Shown here: piece by piece, positions 49,032 to 59,428 of the stretch
Position numbering within the stretch: the first letter of the stretch is position 1
Layout: each line of letters opens with the position of its first letter
NCBI RefSeq assembly: GCF_030718205.1
Contig: NZ_JAUZQF010000006.1
Coordinates: 248,001 to 312,000, forward strand
Direction: 5' to 3'
DNA: 64,000 nt
DNA from: Nonomuraea turcica
GTDB lineage: Bacteria > Actinomycetota > Actinomycetes > Streptosporangiales > Streptosporangiaceae
Position numbers and translations under genes: made by a program
Notes under the pieces: model-generated
What the model was told of the DNA's origin: nothing
Seen by the model: only the letters and a program-made list of their open reading frames with translations
Databases searched by the model: none

Positions 49032-49775
49032 ATGGTGCGCATCGGAGCTCATGTCGATCAGGACGACCCCGCCGCTCACGCCGAGGCGGTCGGGGCCGAG
49101 GTGGTGCAGTTCTTCCTCGGCGACCCCCAGGGATACGACAAGCCCGTGCTGCCCGCCAAGCCGGTCGAGGGCGTGGACATCTACATCCACGCGCCTTACC
49201 TGATCAACGTGGCGACCACCAACAACCGCATCAGGATCCCCAGCCGCAAGCTGCTGGAGCAGCACCTGCAGGCCGCCGCGGGGCTCGGCGCCAAGGCGCT
49301 GATCGTGCACGGCGGCCACGTCAACAAGGACGACGACCCCCAGAAGGGGTTCGACAACTGGCGCAAGGTGTTCGAGCGCATGGAGTGCCCGATCCCCGTC
49401 CTGATCGAGAACACCGCGGGCGGCGGCAACGCGATGGCGCGCAAGCTGGAGCGCATCGCCCGGCTCTGGGACGCGCTCGACGGCTTCGACGTGGGCTTCT
49501 GCCTCGACACCTGCCACGCCCACGCGGGCGGCGAGGAGCTGGTCGACCTGGTCGACCGGGTCAAGGCCATCACCGGCCGCATCGATCTGGTCCACTGCAA
49601 CGACTCGCGCGACGACTTCGACTCGGGCGCCGACCGCCACGCCAACCTGGGCCAGGGGAAGATCGACTCTGAGCTGATCCTGGCGGTCTGCCGGGCGGCC
49701 GGGGCGCCGATCGTGGTCGAGACGCCCGCCGTCGGCCAGGCTGACGACATCGCGTTCCTGAGGAAAAACCTCTAG
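49032..49775 (+). CDS. nfo: Endonuclease IV-type AP endonuclease
   Basis: The 247-residue TIM-barrel enzyme contains the trinuclear zinc ligands expected for AP endonuclease family 2: IYIHAPYLINVA (~57), IVHGGH (~96), VLIENTAG (~128), FCLDTCHAHAGG (~163-174), LVHCNDS (~196), and the C-terminal IVVETP. It cuts at abasic sites in base excision repair. It is shorter than the E. coli enzyme but complete. It stands alone in its direction. Confidence 0.92.
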   Translation: MVRIGAHVDQDDPAAHAEAVGAEVVQFFLGDPQGYDKPVLPAKPVEGVDIYIHAPYLINVATTNNRIRIPSRKLLEQHLQAAAGLGAKALIVHGGHVNKDDDPQKGFDNWRKVFERMECPIPVLIENTAGGGNAMARKLERIARLWDALDGFDVGFCLDTCHAHAGGEELVDLVDRVKAITGRIDLVHCNDSRDDFDSGADRHANLGQGKIDSELILAVCRAAGAPIVVETPAVGQADDIAFLRKNL

Positions 49776-49838
49776 GCAATACACACAGCCTGTGGATAAC
49801 TTCCCTGGATTACCGAGACGGAGAAGCGGGTATACGTA

Positions 49839-50903
49839 TCAGCCCGCCCACGCCCCACTGAGGAACCGGGCGGTGTTCACGATCATGAGCGGCCCCGAGA
49901 TCAGCCCGTAGAGCGCGAGCACCCACGCCTTCCTCGTCCCGACCTTGGCGACCAGCACCCACAGCGGGAACCACAACACCAGCGAACGCGGGATCGACAG
50001 GTAGTACGCCGAGGTCATCAGCGCCGCGGCCTGCGCCCCCGTATAGGCCAGCTCGCTCCACCGACGCAGCACGAGCAGCCACACCAGCACCGCCACGGCC
50101 ACCACGGCTCCGGCGATCTCCATACGGAAGGCCACCGCGAAGTCGTCGGTCCCCATCGCCGAACGCCATGTCGTCTGCCACGCCTCCCACGGCCACTCGA
50201 ACTCGCGCCCCCAGCCGGACTCCTGCGCGTGCTTCCACGCCAGCCAGTCACCCGACCTGCTGTAGTGGTAATACGAGTACGCCATCAGCGGCAGGAACGG
50301 CACGACCAGCCAGCCGGCCCGCCGCGGCGACTCACGGCTCACGGCGAACTCCACGACGAGCGCGAGCGCCAGGAACAATCCCGTGATCCGCACGCACGAA
50401 GCGCCCGCCGCGAGCAGCACGGCCTGCGCCCAGTGTCCCTGCCTGGCGGCCAGCCACGCGGGAATGGCGAAGGCCAGGAAGAGCGCCTCGCTGTAGCCCG
50501 CGACCAGGAACACCGCCATGGGGAAGGCCAGCAGCGCCAGCACCGCCATCCACCCGTTCGCGCCCTCGAACTCGGCCAGCCTGGCCAGCGCCACCATGGC
50601 CACCGCGCCCGCGACCAACGAGACCAGCAGCCCGGCCGCCGCCCAGTCCGGCACCATGAAGTGCACCAGCCGCAGCACCGCGGGCAGGCCGGGGAAGAAC
50701 GCGGGCAGCCCTTCGTCCGGCGGCCTGCCGGGCTCGCCGTCGTAGCCGTACTGGGCGATCGTGATGAACAGCCCGGCATCCCACTTGCGCCACTTATCCA
50801 GGTATTCGCCCAGCGTCGCGCCGAACAACGTCGCGATCAGCAGCCCCGCCCGCGAGCCGAACCAGAGCAGCAACGCGTCCCGGCGGGCCGAGCGGGTGAT
50901 CAT
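49839..50903 (-). CDS. PIG-V-like membrane mannosyltransferase
   Basis: The 354-residue protein has about nine membrane segments. The N-terminal loop holds KWDAGLFITIAQYGYDG, a WD-x-x-[HW/LF]-x3-A-x2-GY pattern like that of PIG-V/GPI mannosyltransferase II and actinobacterial relatives that use polyprenyl-phosphate mannose. The start ATG 50903 overlaps the stop of the upstream GT87-like gene. It probably modifies an envelope glycolipid or glycoprotein; the acceptor is unknown. Confidence 0.78.
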   Translation of the reverse strand: MITRSARRDALLLWFGSRAGLLIATLFGATLGEYLDKWRKWDAGLFITIAQYGYDGEPGRPPDEGLPAFFPGLPAVLRLVHFMVPDWAAAGLLVSLVAGAVAMVALARLAEFEGANGWMAVLALLAFPMAVFLVAGYSEALFLAFAIPAWLAARQGHWAQAVLLAAGASCVRITGLFLALALVVEFAVSRESPRRAGWLVVPFLPLMAYSYYHYSRSGDWLAWKHAQESGWGREFEWPWEAWQTTWRSAMGTDDFAVAFRMEIAGAVVAVAVLVWLLVLRRWSELAYTGAQAAALMTSAYYLSIPRSLVLWFPLWVLVAKVGTRKAWVLALYGLISGPLMIVNTARFLSGAWAG

Positions 50904-52222
50904 CGTACGGCGGACGCCAGCGTGAACCGATCAGGCGCGTCGTCGAAGACACCGCCCCCTTGGTCGTCGATGTCGGCCTGCCTCACCACGTCCTTGTCCG
51001 GCCGCAGGATGTCCCGCACCACGAACGCCATCATGATCCCGATGGTGATGATGCGACCCCAGACGGCTGTGAAGTACGTGTCATCACCGATGCCCAAGTC
51101 GTCCCGGTCCAGCGGCGGCTGGGACAGCAGATAGAGCCAGATGGCGGCGAAGTACCAGACCTCGGCCAGCTGCCAGAGCGCGAGCGGCTTCCAGTTGGGC
51201 CTGGCCAGCACGGCGAACGGCACCAGCCAGAGCACGAACTGCGGCGACCACACCTTGTTCGTCATCATGAAGGCGGCCAGCGCCAGGAAGCAGATCTGCG
51301 CCAGCCGCGGCCGGCGCGGCGCGGCCAGCGTCAGCACGGCGATGCCCAGGCACAGGAGGGCCAGCGACACCATGCCGAGCGTGCTGACGTCCCACTCACC
51401 GAGGATGGGCCAGCCCTTGTTCTGGAAGAACAACCACGGCGAGCCCCAGTCGATCCCGCGCTCCTGGGAGAAGACGTAGAACCGGCGCCACCCCTCCCAA
51501 GCGAAGATCATGAACGGCGCGTTGACCACAATCCATGCGCCCACCGCCGAGGCCATCGTGACAAGGAACGGCCGCCATCGCCCGGTACGCCACGTGAGCA
51601 GGAACAACGCGCCCACGAACATGAGCGGGTAGAACTTCGTCGCGATCGCCAGCCCCAGCAGCACTCCGGCCAGCACGTGCCGGCGCCGCGCCCAGGCCAG
51701 CAGCATGCCCATCGACAGCGCGCCCGCGACAAGGTCCCAGTTGATGTACGCGGCCAGCACCACGGCCGGCGAGATCGCGTACCAGAGCGCGTCCCACCGC
51801 CGCGTCGGCCCGGCCACCGCCGCCATCAGCAGCACGCCGGCCACGAGGCACATGCCGAGCAGGATCACCGTCAGGTCGTAGAACCTGACCGCCTGCGCGA
51901 CCCTGTCGACCTCCAGAGCCCGGGCGATCCAGCTGATCACCTGCATGACCTCGCCCAGCACCACCGGGTACTCGACCTGCTTGTCGAAGGTGACGTTGGC
52001 GAAATAGGGGTTTTCGGTGGCCAGTTGCCGGTCGAAGTAGAGAGGGTAGATGTCGGTGTAGCAGAAGTTCGTGTATGTCGTGACCTGGTCGTTCCAGCCC
52101 CCGGTGCGGCACGGCAGCCGCACCACGTACGCGAGCGTCGCCCCCAGGGCCGCGATCACGCCCAGGGGAAGGTACGGCACGGCACGCGCCAGCAGGGGGA
52201 CGCGTGCCTCAGTGCTCGTCAC
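50900..52222 (-). CDS. GT87/DUF2029 membrane glycosyltransferase
   Basis: The 440-residue protein has about ten membrane helices, an N-terminal extracellular loop with YTDIYPLYFDRQLATENPYF and VEYPVVLGEVMQ, and the later KFYPLMFVGALFL and NKVWSPQFVLWLVP motifs seen in DUF2029 family mannosyl/arabinosyl-type transferases. Its stop overlaps the PIG-V-like gene, and its start is 3 bases inside the end of the PBP gene, so PBP, GT87 and PIG-V genes form one tight operon linked to the envelope. Confidence 0.85.
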   Translation of the reverse strand: MTSTEARVPLLARAVPYLPLGVIAALGATLAYVVRLPCRTGGWNDQVTTYTNFCYTDIYPLYFDRQLATENPYFANVTFDKQVEYPVVLGEVMQVISWIARALEVDRVAQAVRFYDLTVILLGMCLVAGVLLMAAVAGPTRRWDALWYAISPAVVLAAYINWDLVAGALSMGMLLAWARRRHVLAGVLLGLAIATKFYPLMFVGALFLLTWRTGRWRPFLVTMASAVGAWIVVNAPFMIFAWEGWRRFYVFSQERGIDWGSPWLFFQNKGWPILGEWDVSTLGMVSLALLCLGIAVLTLAAPRRPRLAQICFLALAAFMMTNKVWSPQFVLWLVPFAVLARPNWKPLALWQLAEVWYFAAIWLYLLSQPPLDRDDLGIGDDTYFTAVWGRIITIGIMMAFVVRDILRPDKDVVRQADIDDQGGGVFDDAPDRFTLASAVR

Positions 52223-54846
52223 TGCCCCTCTATCCGGCCAGAGGGCCGCGGGGCCGGCGCCACGCCGCCGCCCAAGCCGCCTCCGTCGTCGCCGCCCTGC
52301 GGGAACCCGTCGTCAGTGGTGCCGTCGTCGACGGGAGGCCCGCCTCCGTTGTCGGTGTTGCCGCACGGAGGGAAGAGGCAACCGTTGTCGCTGTTGCCCG
52401 GGTCGTCGGCGAACGGGTCATCATCGGTGAACGGATCGTCGTCGGCGCTGGGCGTCGGCGTGGGCGTCGGGCTCGGCACGATGTTCTCGGGTGTGCCGAT
52501 CTCGGCCTTCTGCGGGAACTGCTCGATCGGCTTGCCCTCGTGCGCGAGCAGCATGAACTTCCGCCACGCGGCGGTGGGCGGACCGGCGCCCTCGAACTCC
52601 AGGGACACCTCGTAGGGCGTGGTGTACGGATTGGCCGGCGTGTACTTCTTCTCCTTGGCCGGATCCTTGCCCCGGTACCACGGGCAGTTGTTGTGCTGGG
52701 GCTCGACCACCTTGCCGGTCTTGGTCCTGCACTCCTCGCGGTAGAAGCCGACCGCGGTGGAGTATTGAGGCGTGTAACCGACGAACCAGGCGCCGTTCTC
52801 GTCGTTGTTCGTCCCGGTCTTGCCGGCCGCCGGGCGGCTGCCCAGGCCCTGGCCCCTCGCGGTGCCTCTCTGGAGGACCGCCTGCATGGCCACCGTGGCG
52901 TCGGCCGCGACGCCGGGGTCGACGACCCGCTTGCTGACCATCTGCTCGCGCCAGCCGACCCTGCCGGTGGGGTCCCTGACTTCCTTGACCACGTGATAGC
53001 GGGTGTACTTGCCGCCGTTGGCGAAGATCGCGTAGCCGGCGGCCTGCTCGACCGGGGTCACCGGGGCACTACCGATGGCGAACTGATACTGGTGGTCCGC
53101 GATGTCCTTTTCCATGTCCTTCTGGTTGAACCCGGCCGCCTCGACGAGGTTCTTCAGGTCGTCGATCTTGTTGGGCAGGGCGTAGGCCATGGAGACGAAC
53201 GCGGTGTTGACCGAGTCGGCGGTGGCCTTGACCACGTCGACGGCGCGGCCCACGTTGTGGCTGTTCCTGATGCCGCGCTCGAAGCCGGGGATCTTCTCCG
53301 GCACCGTCTCGCTGCCAGGCACGTAGCTCTTGAGCGAGTAGCCGGCCTGCAGCCAGGCGGCCAGCACGTACGGCTTGAACGCGGAGGCCGCCTGCTTCTT
53401 GGACTCGAAGGGCTCGTTCCACGGGTCGGTGACGTAGTCGGAGCCGCCGTAGAACGCCACCACGCGGCCGTTCCTCGGGTCCACCGCGGCCAGTCCGGCG
53501 TGGAACTCCTTGTTCATCCCCCTCATCGTGGTCGTGACGGCCTCCTTCGCCGCCTGCATGAGATCCTTGTCGAAGGTGGTGACGATCTTGTAGCCGCCGC
53601 TCTCGATCTCGTCGGAGGTGAGGCCGCGGGGCTCCAGCTCCCTCAGGACCTCCTCCACCATGTAGCCCTTGAGGCCGCCCAGCACGTTGCTGTCCTTGTA
53701 CTTCGTCGTCTTCGGGAACTGAGCGGTCTGCTTGAGCTGGCCGTACTTGTCGGGCCAGAGCTCGGCCATGTTGTCGATGACGTTCTTGAAGCGGGCCCTG
53801 AGCGCGGGCTCGTCGGCCTGCCAGTTCGGCTGCTGGATACGCGCGGCCAGGTAGGCGCTCTGCTCGGGGGTCAGCTTCGCGGCGGTGACGTGCTTGCCGA
53901 AGTACGCCCTCGCGGCGGCCTGGACGCCGTAGGCCCGGCCGAAGTTGACCGTGTTCAGATAGGTCTGAAGGATCTCGTCCTTCGACATGGTGTCGTCGAG
54001 CTTGACGGCCACGAAGATCTCGTTGACCTTACGCTTGATCGACACTTCCTGGCTGAGGCCGTCGAAGTAGTTGCGGGCCATCTGCTGGGTGATGGTCGAG
54101 GCGCCCTGGAGCTGCTGGCCGGTCGCGGTCATCCACAGGGAACGAACCATGCCGGGGATCGAGATACCGGAGTCTTCATAGAAGGTCTGGTTCTCGATGG
54201 CGATCGTCGCGTCCCTGACGGTCTGCGACATCTGGTGGAGCTTGACGCTCTCACGCTTCATGCCGAGCCGGGCGATCTCTCTTTTTCCGTCGCTGTAATA
54301 AATCGTGCTCTGCTGCGCGGTCGCCGCGTCCTGGGTGCCGGTGGGCACCTCGGTGTTGGCGTACGCCACCATGATCATGCCGAAGAGGCCGGCCATGATC
54401 ACCACGACGCCGGCCACGATGACCTTCCAGCTGGGCACGAACCTGCGCCAGCCCCCGCCACCGCGGGTCTTCTTCGGCGGCCCCGGTGGGCCGGGCGGCT
54501 CCGGTGGCCCGCTCTGCGCCGCCCGCCTGCGCGAGCGCCGGGGACCCTCGGCGACCATGGTGTCCTGATTACTCACCGTGTGCGTGTCCTGACGGGCACG
54601 CGAACGCGAGCGGGGCGGCGGCGGCTGCTCACCGCGCTGGGGCGCGGGGTCCTCACGCCGGGGCGGCGGGCCGTCGTACGGCTGCGCGGCCATGGCGCCC
54701 GTCTGCTCGAAGGCGGCTTCCGGACGACGCTGCGCCTGGCCGGGACCCCCGGGGGATTCGCCGGTTTGCGGTGGAGAACCCTGGGGCACAGAACGGGATG
54801 AGCTGGACCGACGGCGCCTTCCTGGGCGAGCCGTCCCCTCATTCAT
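52219..54846 (-). CDS. Class A penicillin-binding protein (transglycosylase/transpeptidase)
   Basis: From ATG 54846 the protein is 875 residues; GTG 54858 with GAGGAC nearby is an alternative. A Pro/Arg-rich cytoplasmic tail (~1-130) precedes one transmembrane helix (VIVAGVVVIMAGLFGMIMVA). The GT51 domain has IENQTFYEDSGI (catalytic Glu), GASTITQQMARN and the RKVNEIFVAVKLD block. The transpeptidase domain keeps SAFK (SxxK), SVN and KTGT. A Pro/Thr then Asp/Gly-rich tail (~780-875) ends the protein. It polymerises and crosslinks peptidoglycan and co-transcribes with two membrane glycosyltransferases. Confidence 0.95.
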   Translation of the reverse strand: MNEGTARPGRRRRSSSSRSVPQGSPPQTGESPGGPGQAQRRPEAAFEQTGAMAAQPYDGPPPRREDPAPQRGEQPPPPRSRSRARQDTHTVSNQDTMVAEGPRRSRRRAAQSGPPEPPGPPGPPKKTRGGGGWRRFVPSWKVIVAGVVVIMAGLFGMIMVAYANTEVPTGTQDAATAQQSTIYYSDGKREIARLGMKRESVKLHQMSQTVRDATIAIENQTFYEDSGISIPGMVRSLWMTATGQQLQGASTITQQMARNYFDGLSQEVSIKRKVNEIFVAVKLDDTMSKDEILQTYLNTVNFGRAYGVQAAARAYFGKHVTAAKLTPEQSAYLAARIQQPNWQADEPALRARFKNVIDNMAELWPDKYGQLKQTAQFPKTTKYKDSNVLGGLKGYMVEEVLRELEPRGLTSDEIESGGYKIVTTFDKDLMQAAKEAVTTTMRGMNKEFHAGLAAVDPRNGRVVAFYGGSDYVTDPWNEPFESKKQAASAFKPYVLAAWLQAGYSLKSYVPGSETVPEKIPGFERGIRNSHNVGRAVDVVKATADSVNTAFVSMAYALPNKIDDLKNLVEAAGFNQKDMEKDIADHQYQFAIGSAPVTPVEQAAGYAIFANGGKYTRYHVVKEVRDPTGRVGWREQMVSKRVVDPGVAADATVAMQAVLQRGTARGQGLGSRPAAGKTGTNNDENGAWFVGYTPQYSTAVGFYREECRTKTGKVVEPQHNNCPWYRGKDPAKEKKYTPANPYTTPYEVSLEFEGAGPPTAAWRKFMLLAHEGKPIEQFPQKAEIGTPENIVPSPTPTPTPSADDDPFTDDDPFADDPGNSDNGCLFPPCGNTDNGGGPPVDDGTTDDGFPQGGDDGGGLGGGVAPAPRPSGRIEGQ

Positions 54847-54925
54847 GCTGTTACTCACACGTCCTCGCACTGTCGTCGGAACAAAAACGGCGGTTGGGCG
54901 TGAGGTTCCTCGCCGCCCTCGATCT

Positions 54926-55312
54926 TCACGCTTGGCCGTTGAGGTCAGGCGGTCCGTTGCCGAGGACGTACGAAACCGTCAGGTGGTTCCAGGAACAACC
55001 TTGGCAGACCTCGACGACGTACACCCGGAACTCATCGTAATCATGAGCCATGGCGACGAGTTCCGATGCGACCTTTGCCTGTCCGGCATGCCGTCCGAGC
55101 GCATCCCCGTAGACATAGGTCACGTTGGTGACGTTCTCCCTCTCGCAGACCGGGCAGAGGCGTTCGGTTGGCTCGCCGAAGTGGCGCGCCGCGCGAAGGA
55201 GGTAGGGCTGTGCGTCACAGAGGTCGCCGCGCGAGGTACGCCCGGCGCGGAAGGAGCGGACCACCGCCCTTTTTGCGAGGCCGTAATCCACCACCCTTCG
55301 CTGTGACCACAT
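54926..55312 (-). CDS. DUF5318 family zinc-ribbon-like protein
   Basis: The 128-residue protein starts MWSQRRVVDYGLAKRAVVRS and contains two Cys pairs, CPVC (~55) and CQGC (~107), likely binding one zinc, with a YVYGDALGRHAGQA segment between them. It matches the DUF5318 family often found between the PBP gene and padR in actinomycetes. ATG 55312 is the start; the frame is open upstream without conservation. It lies 79 bases upstream of the PBP gene on the same strand. Confidence 0.85.
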   Translation of the reverse strand: MWSQRRVVDYGLAKRAVVRSFRAGRTSRGDLCDAQPYLLRAARHFGEPTERLCPVCERENVTNVTYVYGDALGRHAGQAKVASELVAMAHDYDEFRVYVVEVCQGCSWNHLTVSYVLGNGPPDLNGQA

Positions 55313-55402
55313 GAGCGTCAGACTACGGCGTTTCTGCGGATCGTCCCAACGACTTGGCAAATCAGCAGATTGCAGCGATATAGCGAGGAGACGTATCCTG
55401 GA

Positions 55403-55423
55403 GATGTATCGGCTCGATACATC
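55403..55423. promoter_or_regulatory. Probable PadR operator upstream of padR-ino1
   Basis: GATGTATCG (55403-55411) and CGATACATC (55415-55423) are perfect 9-bp inverted arms around GCT. The ATGT...ACAT ends resemble known PadR sites. A related half-site, GTATCC, precedes it at 55393-55398. It lies 25 bases before the padR ATG. Confidence 0.72.
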
Positions 55424-55447
55424 GACGCGAGAGGAGGGCGGTTCCCC

Positions 55448-56038
55448 ATGGCCGGCGGACAGGGCAGGGTCTTGGAACTGGCCGTGCTCGGGTCGCTGCA
55501 CGAGACTCCCCTCCACGGCTATGAGCTGCGCAAACGGCTCAACGCCCTGCTGGGGATGTTCCGCGCGTTCTCCTACGGCTCGCTCTACCCTTGTCTTCGA
55601 TCGCTTCTGGCCCAGGGGCTCATCGCGGAGGAGCAACCTGCTCCCGCCACGATCGTCGGGGGCAGATCAAAGATCGTTTACAAGCTGACCGCGGAGGGCA
55701 AGGAACGGCTGCAGGAGATGCTGACGCAGGCCGGGCCTTCCGCGTGGGAGGACGAGAGCTTCGGTGTGCACTTCGCGTTCTTCCGGCACACCGAGGCAGA
55801 GGTGCGCTTGCGCATACTCGAAGGCCGCCGTAGCCGGCTTGAGGAGCGGCTCGACGCCGTGCGGACGGCGCTGGCGCGCACCAGGGAGCGCCTCGACAGT
55901 TACACGCTCGAGCTGCAGCGTCATGGGCTCGAGTCGGTCGAGCGCGAGGTGCGCTGGCTGAACGAGCTGATCGCAACGGAGCGTCGGGCCTCCTCTGAGG
56001 AGAGGCCCGAAAGAGATACCACGTCAACTGATGAGTAA
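55448..56038 (+). CDS. PadR-family transcriptional regulator
   Basis: From ATG 55448, after GAGGAGGG, the 196-residue protein has the PadR winged helix (VLELAVLGSLHETPLHGYEL, FSYGSLYPCLRSLLAQGLIA, KIVYKLTAEGKERL, ~5-85) and a long C-terminal coiled coil (~115-185). It precedes ino1 by 13 bases, a conserved pair in actinomycetes, and probably represses itself and inositol synthesis through the palindrome at 55403-55423. The ligand is unknown. An earlier in-frame start at 55370 would place the operator inside the gene. Confidence 0.92.
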   Translation: MAGGQGRVLELAVLGSLHETPLHGYELRKRLNALLGMFRAFSYGSLYPCLRSLLAQGLIAEEQPAPATIVGGRSKIVYKLTAEGKERLQEMLTQAGPSAWEDESFGVHFAFFRHTEAEVRLRILEGRRSRLEERLDAVRTALARTRERLDSYTLELQRHGLESVEREVRWLNELIATERRASSEERPERDTTSTDE

Positions 56039-56051
56039 GGGAGCGAGTGCG

Positions 56052-57131
<1,080 letters not shown>

Positions 57132-57445
57132 TCCGCTGACCACCCTGTCCACGGCGCCGCGCCCACGCTCGGGGGCGGCGCCTTGCGTTTCCCGGTCCAC
57201 GCCTGTTTCCTGGCGCACCTTCGCTCAGGTGCATCCCTGCACACGGACACGCCTCACACGCATAGGGCGCCGACGACTGGGCGACATCGCCACTCGGCCG
57301 CCCATGGGCCAGCATCGCGAATCTGCATCCCCGCCACTTACGCCCACCTGCCCCGGCCGGCCTGTGAACAAGCGCGCTGTCGAGTCGCGCGGGTCCTGAG
57401 GGAGAGTCGGGGAACTCGGCGGGCAGGCCAGGGGCGTGGGACCGG
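57132..57445. other. 314-base intergenic stretch between ino1 and idi
   Basis: The only structure I can name is the hairpin at 57153-57182. The rest, GC-rich and between convergent genes, holds no supportable gene. Confidence 0.6.
57153..57182 (+). terminator. Hairpin terminator after ino1
   Basis: GGCGCCGC (57153-57160) pairs perfectly with GCGGCGCC (57175-57182) across 14 bases, 22 bases after the ino1 stop and followed by TTGCGTTT. Confidence 0.6.
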
Positions 57446-58030
57446 CTAGAGGCGGGCCGCCAAGGGGAGGTCGGCCGGCGAGGCGGGTTTCCAGGTCAGC
57501 GGGTCGGAGCCGAGCTCCATCAGCAGCGGCACCTGCTCCCGGCACCAAGGCGAGATCGCCAGCAGCCCGCTCTGGACCCCCTCGGCGAACTCCTTCCACG
57601 GCATCCACCGCGCCTCCCCCACCTCCTCCGGGTTCGGCGCGACGGGACCGTCGACCATGACGCGATAGACCGGGCAGAGCTCGTGCTCGACAATGCCGTT
57701 GGCCATGACGGCCCGGTAAGCGAAGGCGGGCAGCAGCAGATCCACCCGCTCGGCCGCGAGCCCGAGCTCGTAGGAGAGCCGGCGTACGACGGCCCACTCC
57801 AGCGCCTCCCCGGGCAGCGGGTGACCGCAGCAGCTGTTGGTCCAGACCCCGGGCCACGTGAGCTTGTGATCGGCACGCCTGGTGAGCAGTACGTGGCCTT
57901 CATGATCGAAGACGTAGCTGGAGAACGCCAGATGGAGCGGCGTCTCGCGACCGTGCACCGACGTCTTGGGCGCGGTGCCGAGCGCGCGGCCGTCACGGTC
58001 GACCAGCACGACGTGTTCCTCGATCGTCAC
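57446..58030 (-). CDS. idi: Isopentenyl-diphosphate delta-isomerase, type 1
   Basis: The 194-residue Nudix-fold enzyme interconverts IPP and DMAPP. It has the catalytic cysteine in TNSCCGHP (~65-72), the catalytic Glu in EHELCPVYRV (~115), a Nudix-like helix GEALEWAVVRRLSYELGL (~74-91) and the conserved RRADHKLTWPGVW. Its presence suggests use of isoprenoids beyond the essential lipid carrier, as is usual in actinomycetes. It is convergent with ino1 and divergent from the MFS gene. Confidence 0.95.
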   Translation of the reverse strand: MTIEEHVVLVDRDGRALGTAPKTSVHGRETPLHLAFSSYVFDHEGHVLLTRRADHKLTWPGVWTNSCCGHPLPGEALEWAVVRRLSYELGLAAERVDLLLPAFAYRAVMANGIVEHELCPVYRVMVDGPVAPNPEEVGEARWMPWKEFAEGVQSGLLAISPWCREQVPLLMELGSDPLTWKPASPADLPLAARL

Positions 58031-58123
58031 GCTATGAAGCGTACGAGATCATGACGACCACTTGGAACCCTGTGCCTACCAGTGCCTCATCCTAGAGGAC
58101 GGCCGCTTGGCTAGGCTGGCGGC

Positions 58124-59428
58124 GTGTCATTCGTCGCCGACCTCCGCGTGGTGCTCCGCGGCAGAGATTTCAGAAGGTTGTTCGGCACGCGACTGGTCTC
58201 CCAGTTCTCGGACGGGATCTTCCAGTTCGGCGTGACCGGCTTCGCCTTCTTCAGCCCTGAGAGCCAGACGACCGCGCTCCAGGTGGCCGCGGGCCTGGCG
58301 GTGCTGCTGTTGCCGTACAGCATCCTCGGCCCGTTCGTCGGCGTGTTCATCGACCGCTGGTCGCGGCGGCAGATCCTGGTGGTGGCGCCGTTCGTGCGCG
58401 GCGCGCTGCTGCTGGTCGCCGCCGGGCTCGTGGCGGCCGACGTACCCGACGCCGCTTTCTACGGGGCGGCGCTGGCGGTGCTCGGCGTCAACCGGTTCTT
58501 CCTGGCCTCGCTCGGCGCCTCGCTGCCGCACGTGGTGCCCGCCGACCGGCTCATGGCGGCCAACGCGGTCGTGCCCACGTCGGGCACCGTGGTGACGTTC
58601 TTGGGCGCCGGGGTCGGCTTCCTGCTGCGGAAGGTCTTCGGGGGCGACGACCAGGGCGTGGCGCTGCTGCTGATCATCTCGGGCGTGGTGTTCGGGCTGA
58701 GCGCGCTGGTCGCGCGGACGATGGACCGCCGCCTGCTCGGGCCGGAGTCCGACCCCAGCAGGCCGCAGGCGCGCGAGGCGGTGCGCCATGTGGTCGCCGG
58801 CCTCGTGGACGGCGCGAAGCACCTGGTCAATCATCGCGTCGCGGCCGCCACCATAGGCGCGATGGCCGCGCACCGCTTCTTCTACGGGATGGCGACCGCG
58901 CTGGGCATCATCCTCTACCGCTACTACTTCTACGACGGCGACCCCGACGCCGCGCTGGGGGGAGTCAGCCTGGTCGTGGCCACCTCCGCCGTCGGCTACT
59001 TCCTGGCCGTGATCGTCACCCCGTACGCGACCGAGCGGTTCACGATCGAGCGCTGGGTGCCGATCGCGCTGTCGGCGGCCGGCGTGCTGACGGCGGCGCT
59101 GGTGCTGCCGTTCCAGGAGTGGGGGCTGCCGATCGCGGGGTTCGTGCTGGGCGTGGCCGGGCAGAGCGTCAAGATCTGCGCCGACACCACGGTCCAGCGC
59201 GATGTCGAGGACATCTACCTGGGCCGCGCGTTCTCGATCTACGACATGCTGTTCAACGGCATGTACGTCCTCGCCGCGGGCCTGTCGGCGATGATCCTGC
59301 CCGCGAACGGCAAGTCCTACCTCGCGGTCGCCATCGCCGCGATCGGCTACCAGATCGCGGCGATGGCCTACCGGATGATCACGCGCCCGCGGCGTTCGCC
59401 CGCGCCCACTCCTGCAGGGCCTCGGTAG
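58124..59428 (+). CDS. MFS transporter
   Basis: The 434-residue protein has about twelve membrane segments. A cytoplasmic loop FIDRWSRRQILVVAPFVRG (~77-95) matches the MFS loop 2-3 motif (G/D-x-x-x-D-R-x-x-R/R). The N-terminal VLRGRDFRRLFGTRLVSQFS resembles the enterobactin-exporter/MFS_3-like group found beside cca and murJ in actinomycetes. Substrate unknown. The start is GTG 58124; the last 50 bases overlap the convergent cca gene. Confidence 0.9.
   Translation: MSFVADLRVVLRGRDFRRLFGTRLVSQFSDGIFQFGVTGFAFFSPESQTTALQVAAGLAVLLLPYSILGPFVGVFIDRWSRRQILVVAPFVRGALLLVAAGLVAADVPDAAFYGAALAVLGVNRFFLASLGASLPHVVPADRLMAANAVVPTSGTVVTFLGAGVGFLLRKVFGGDDQGVALLLIISGVVFGLSALVARTMDRRLLGPESDPSRPQAREAVRHVVAGLVDGAKHLVNHRVAAATIGAMAAHRFFYGMATALGIILYRYYFYDGDPDAALGGVSLVVATSAVGYFLAVIVTPYATERFTIERWVPIALSAAGVLTAALVLPFQEWGLPIAGFVLGVAGQSVKICADTTVQRDVEDIYLGRAFSIYDMLFNGMYVLAAGLSAMILPANGKSYLAVAIAAIGYQIAAMAYRMITRPRRSPAPTPAGPR

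Noticed and set aside
52204..54801. 865-codon open frame antisense to the PBP gene
   Set aside because: It mirrors the PBP codon pattern, is full of Arg/Gly/Val/Leu/Asp shadow composition and lacks any recognisable motif; a common artefact at this GC content.
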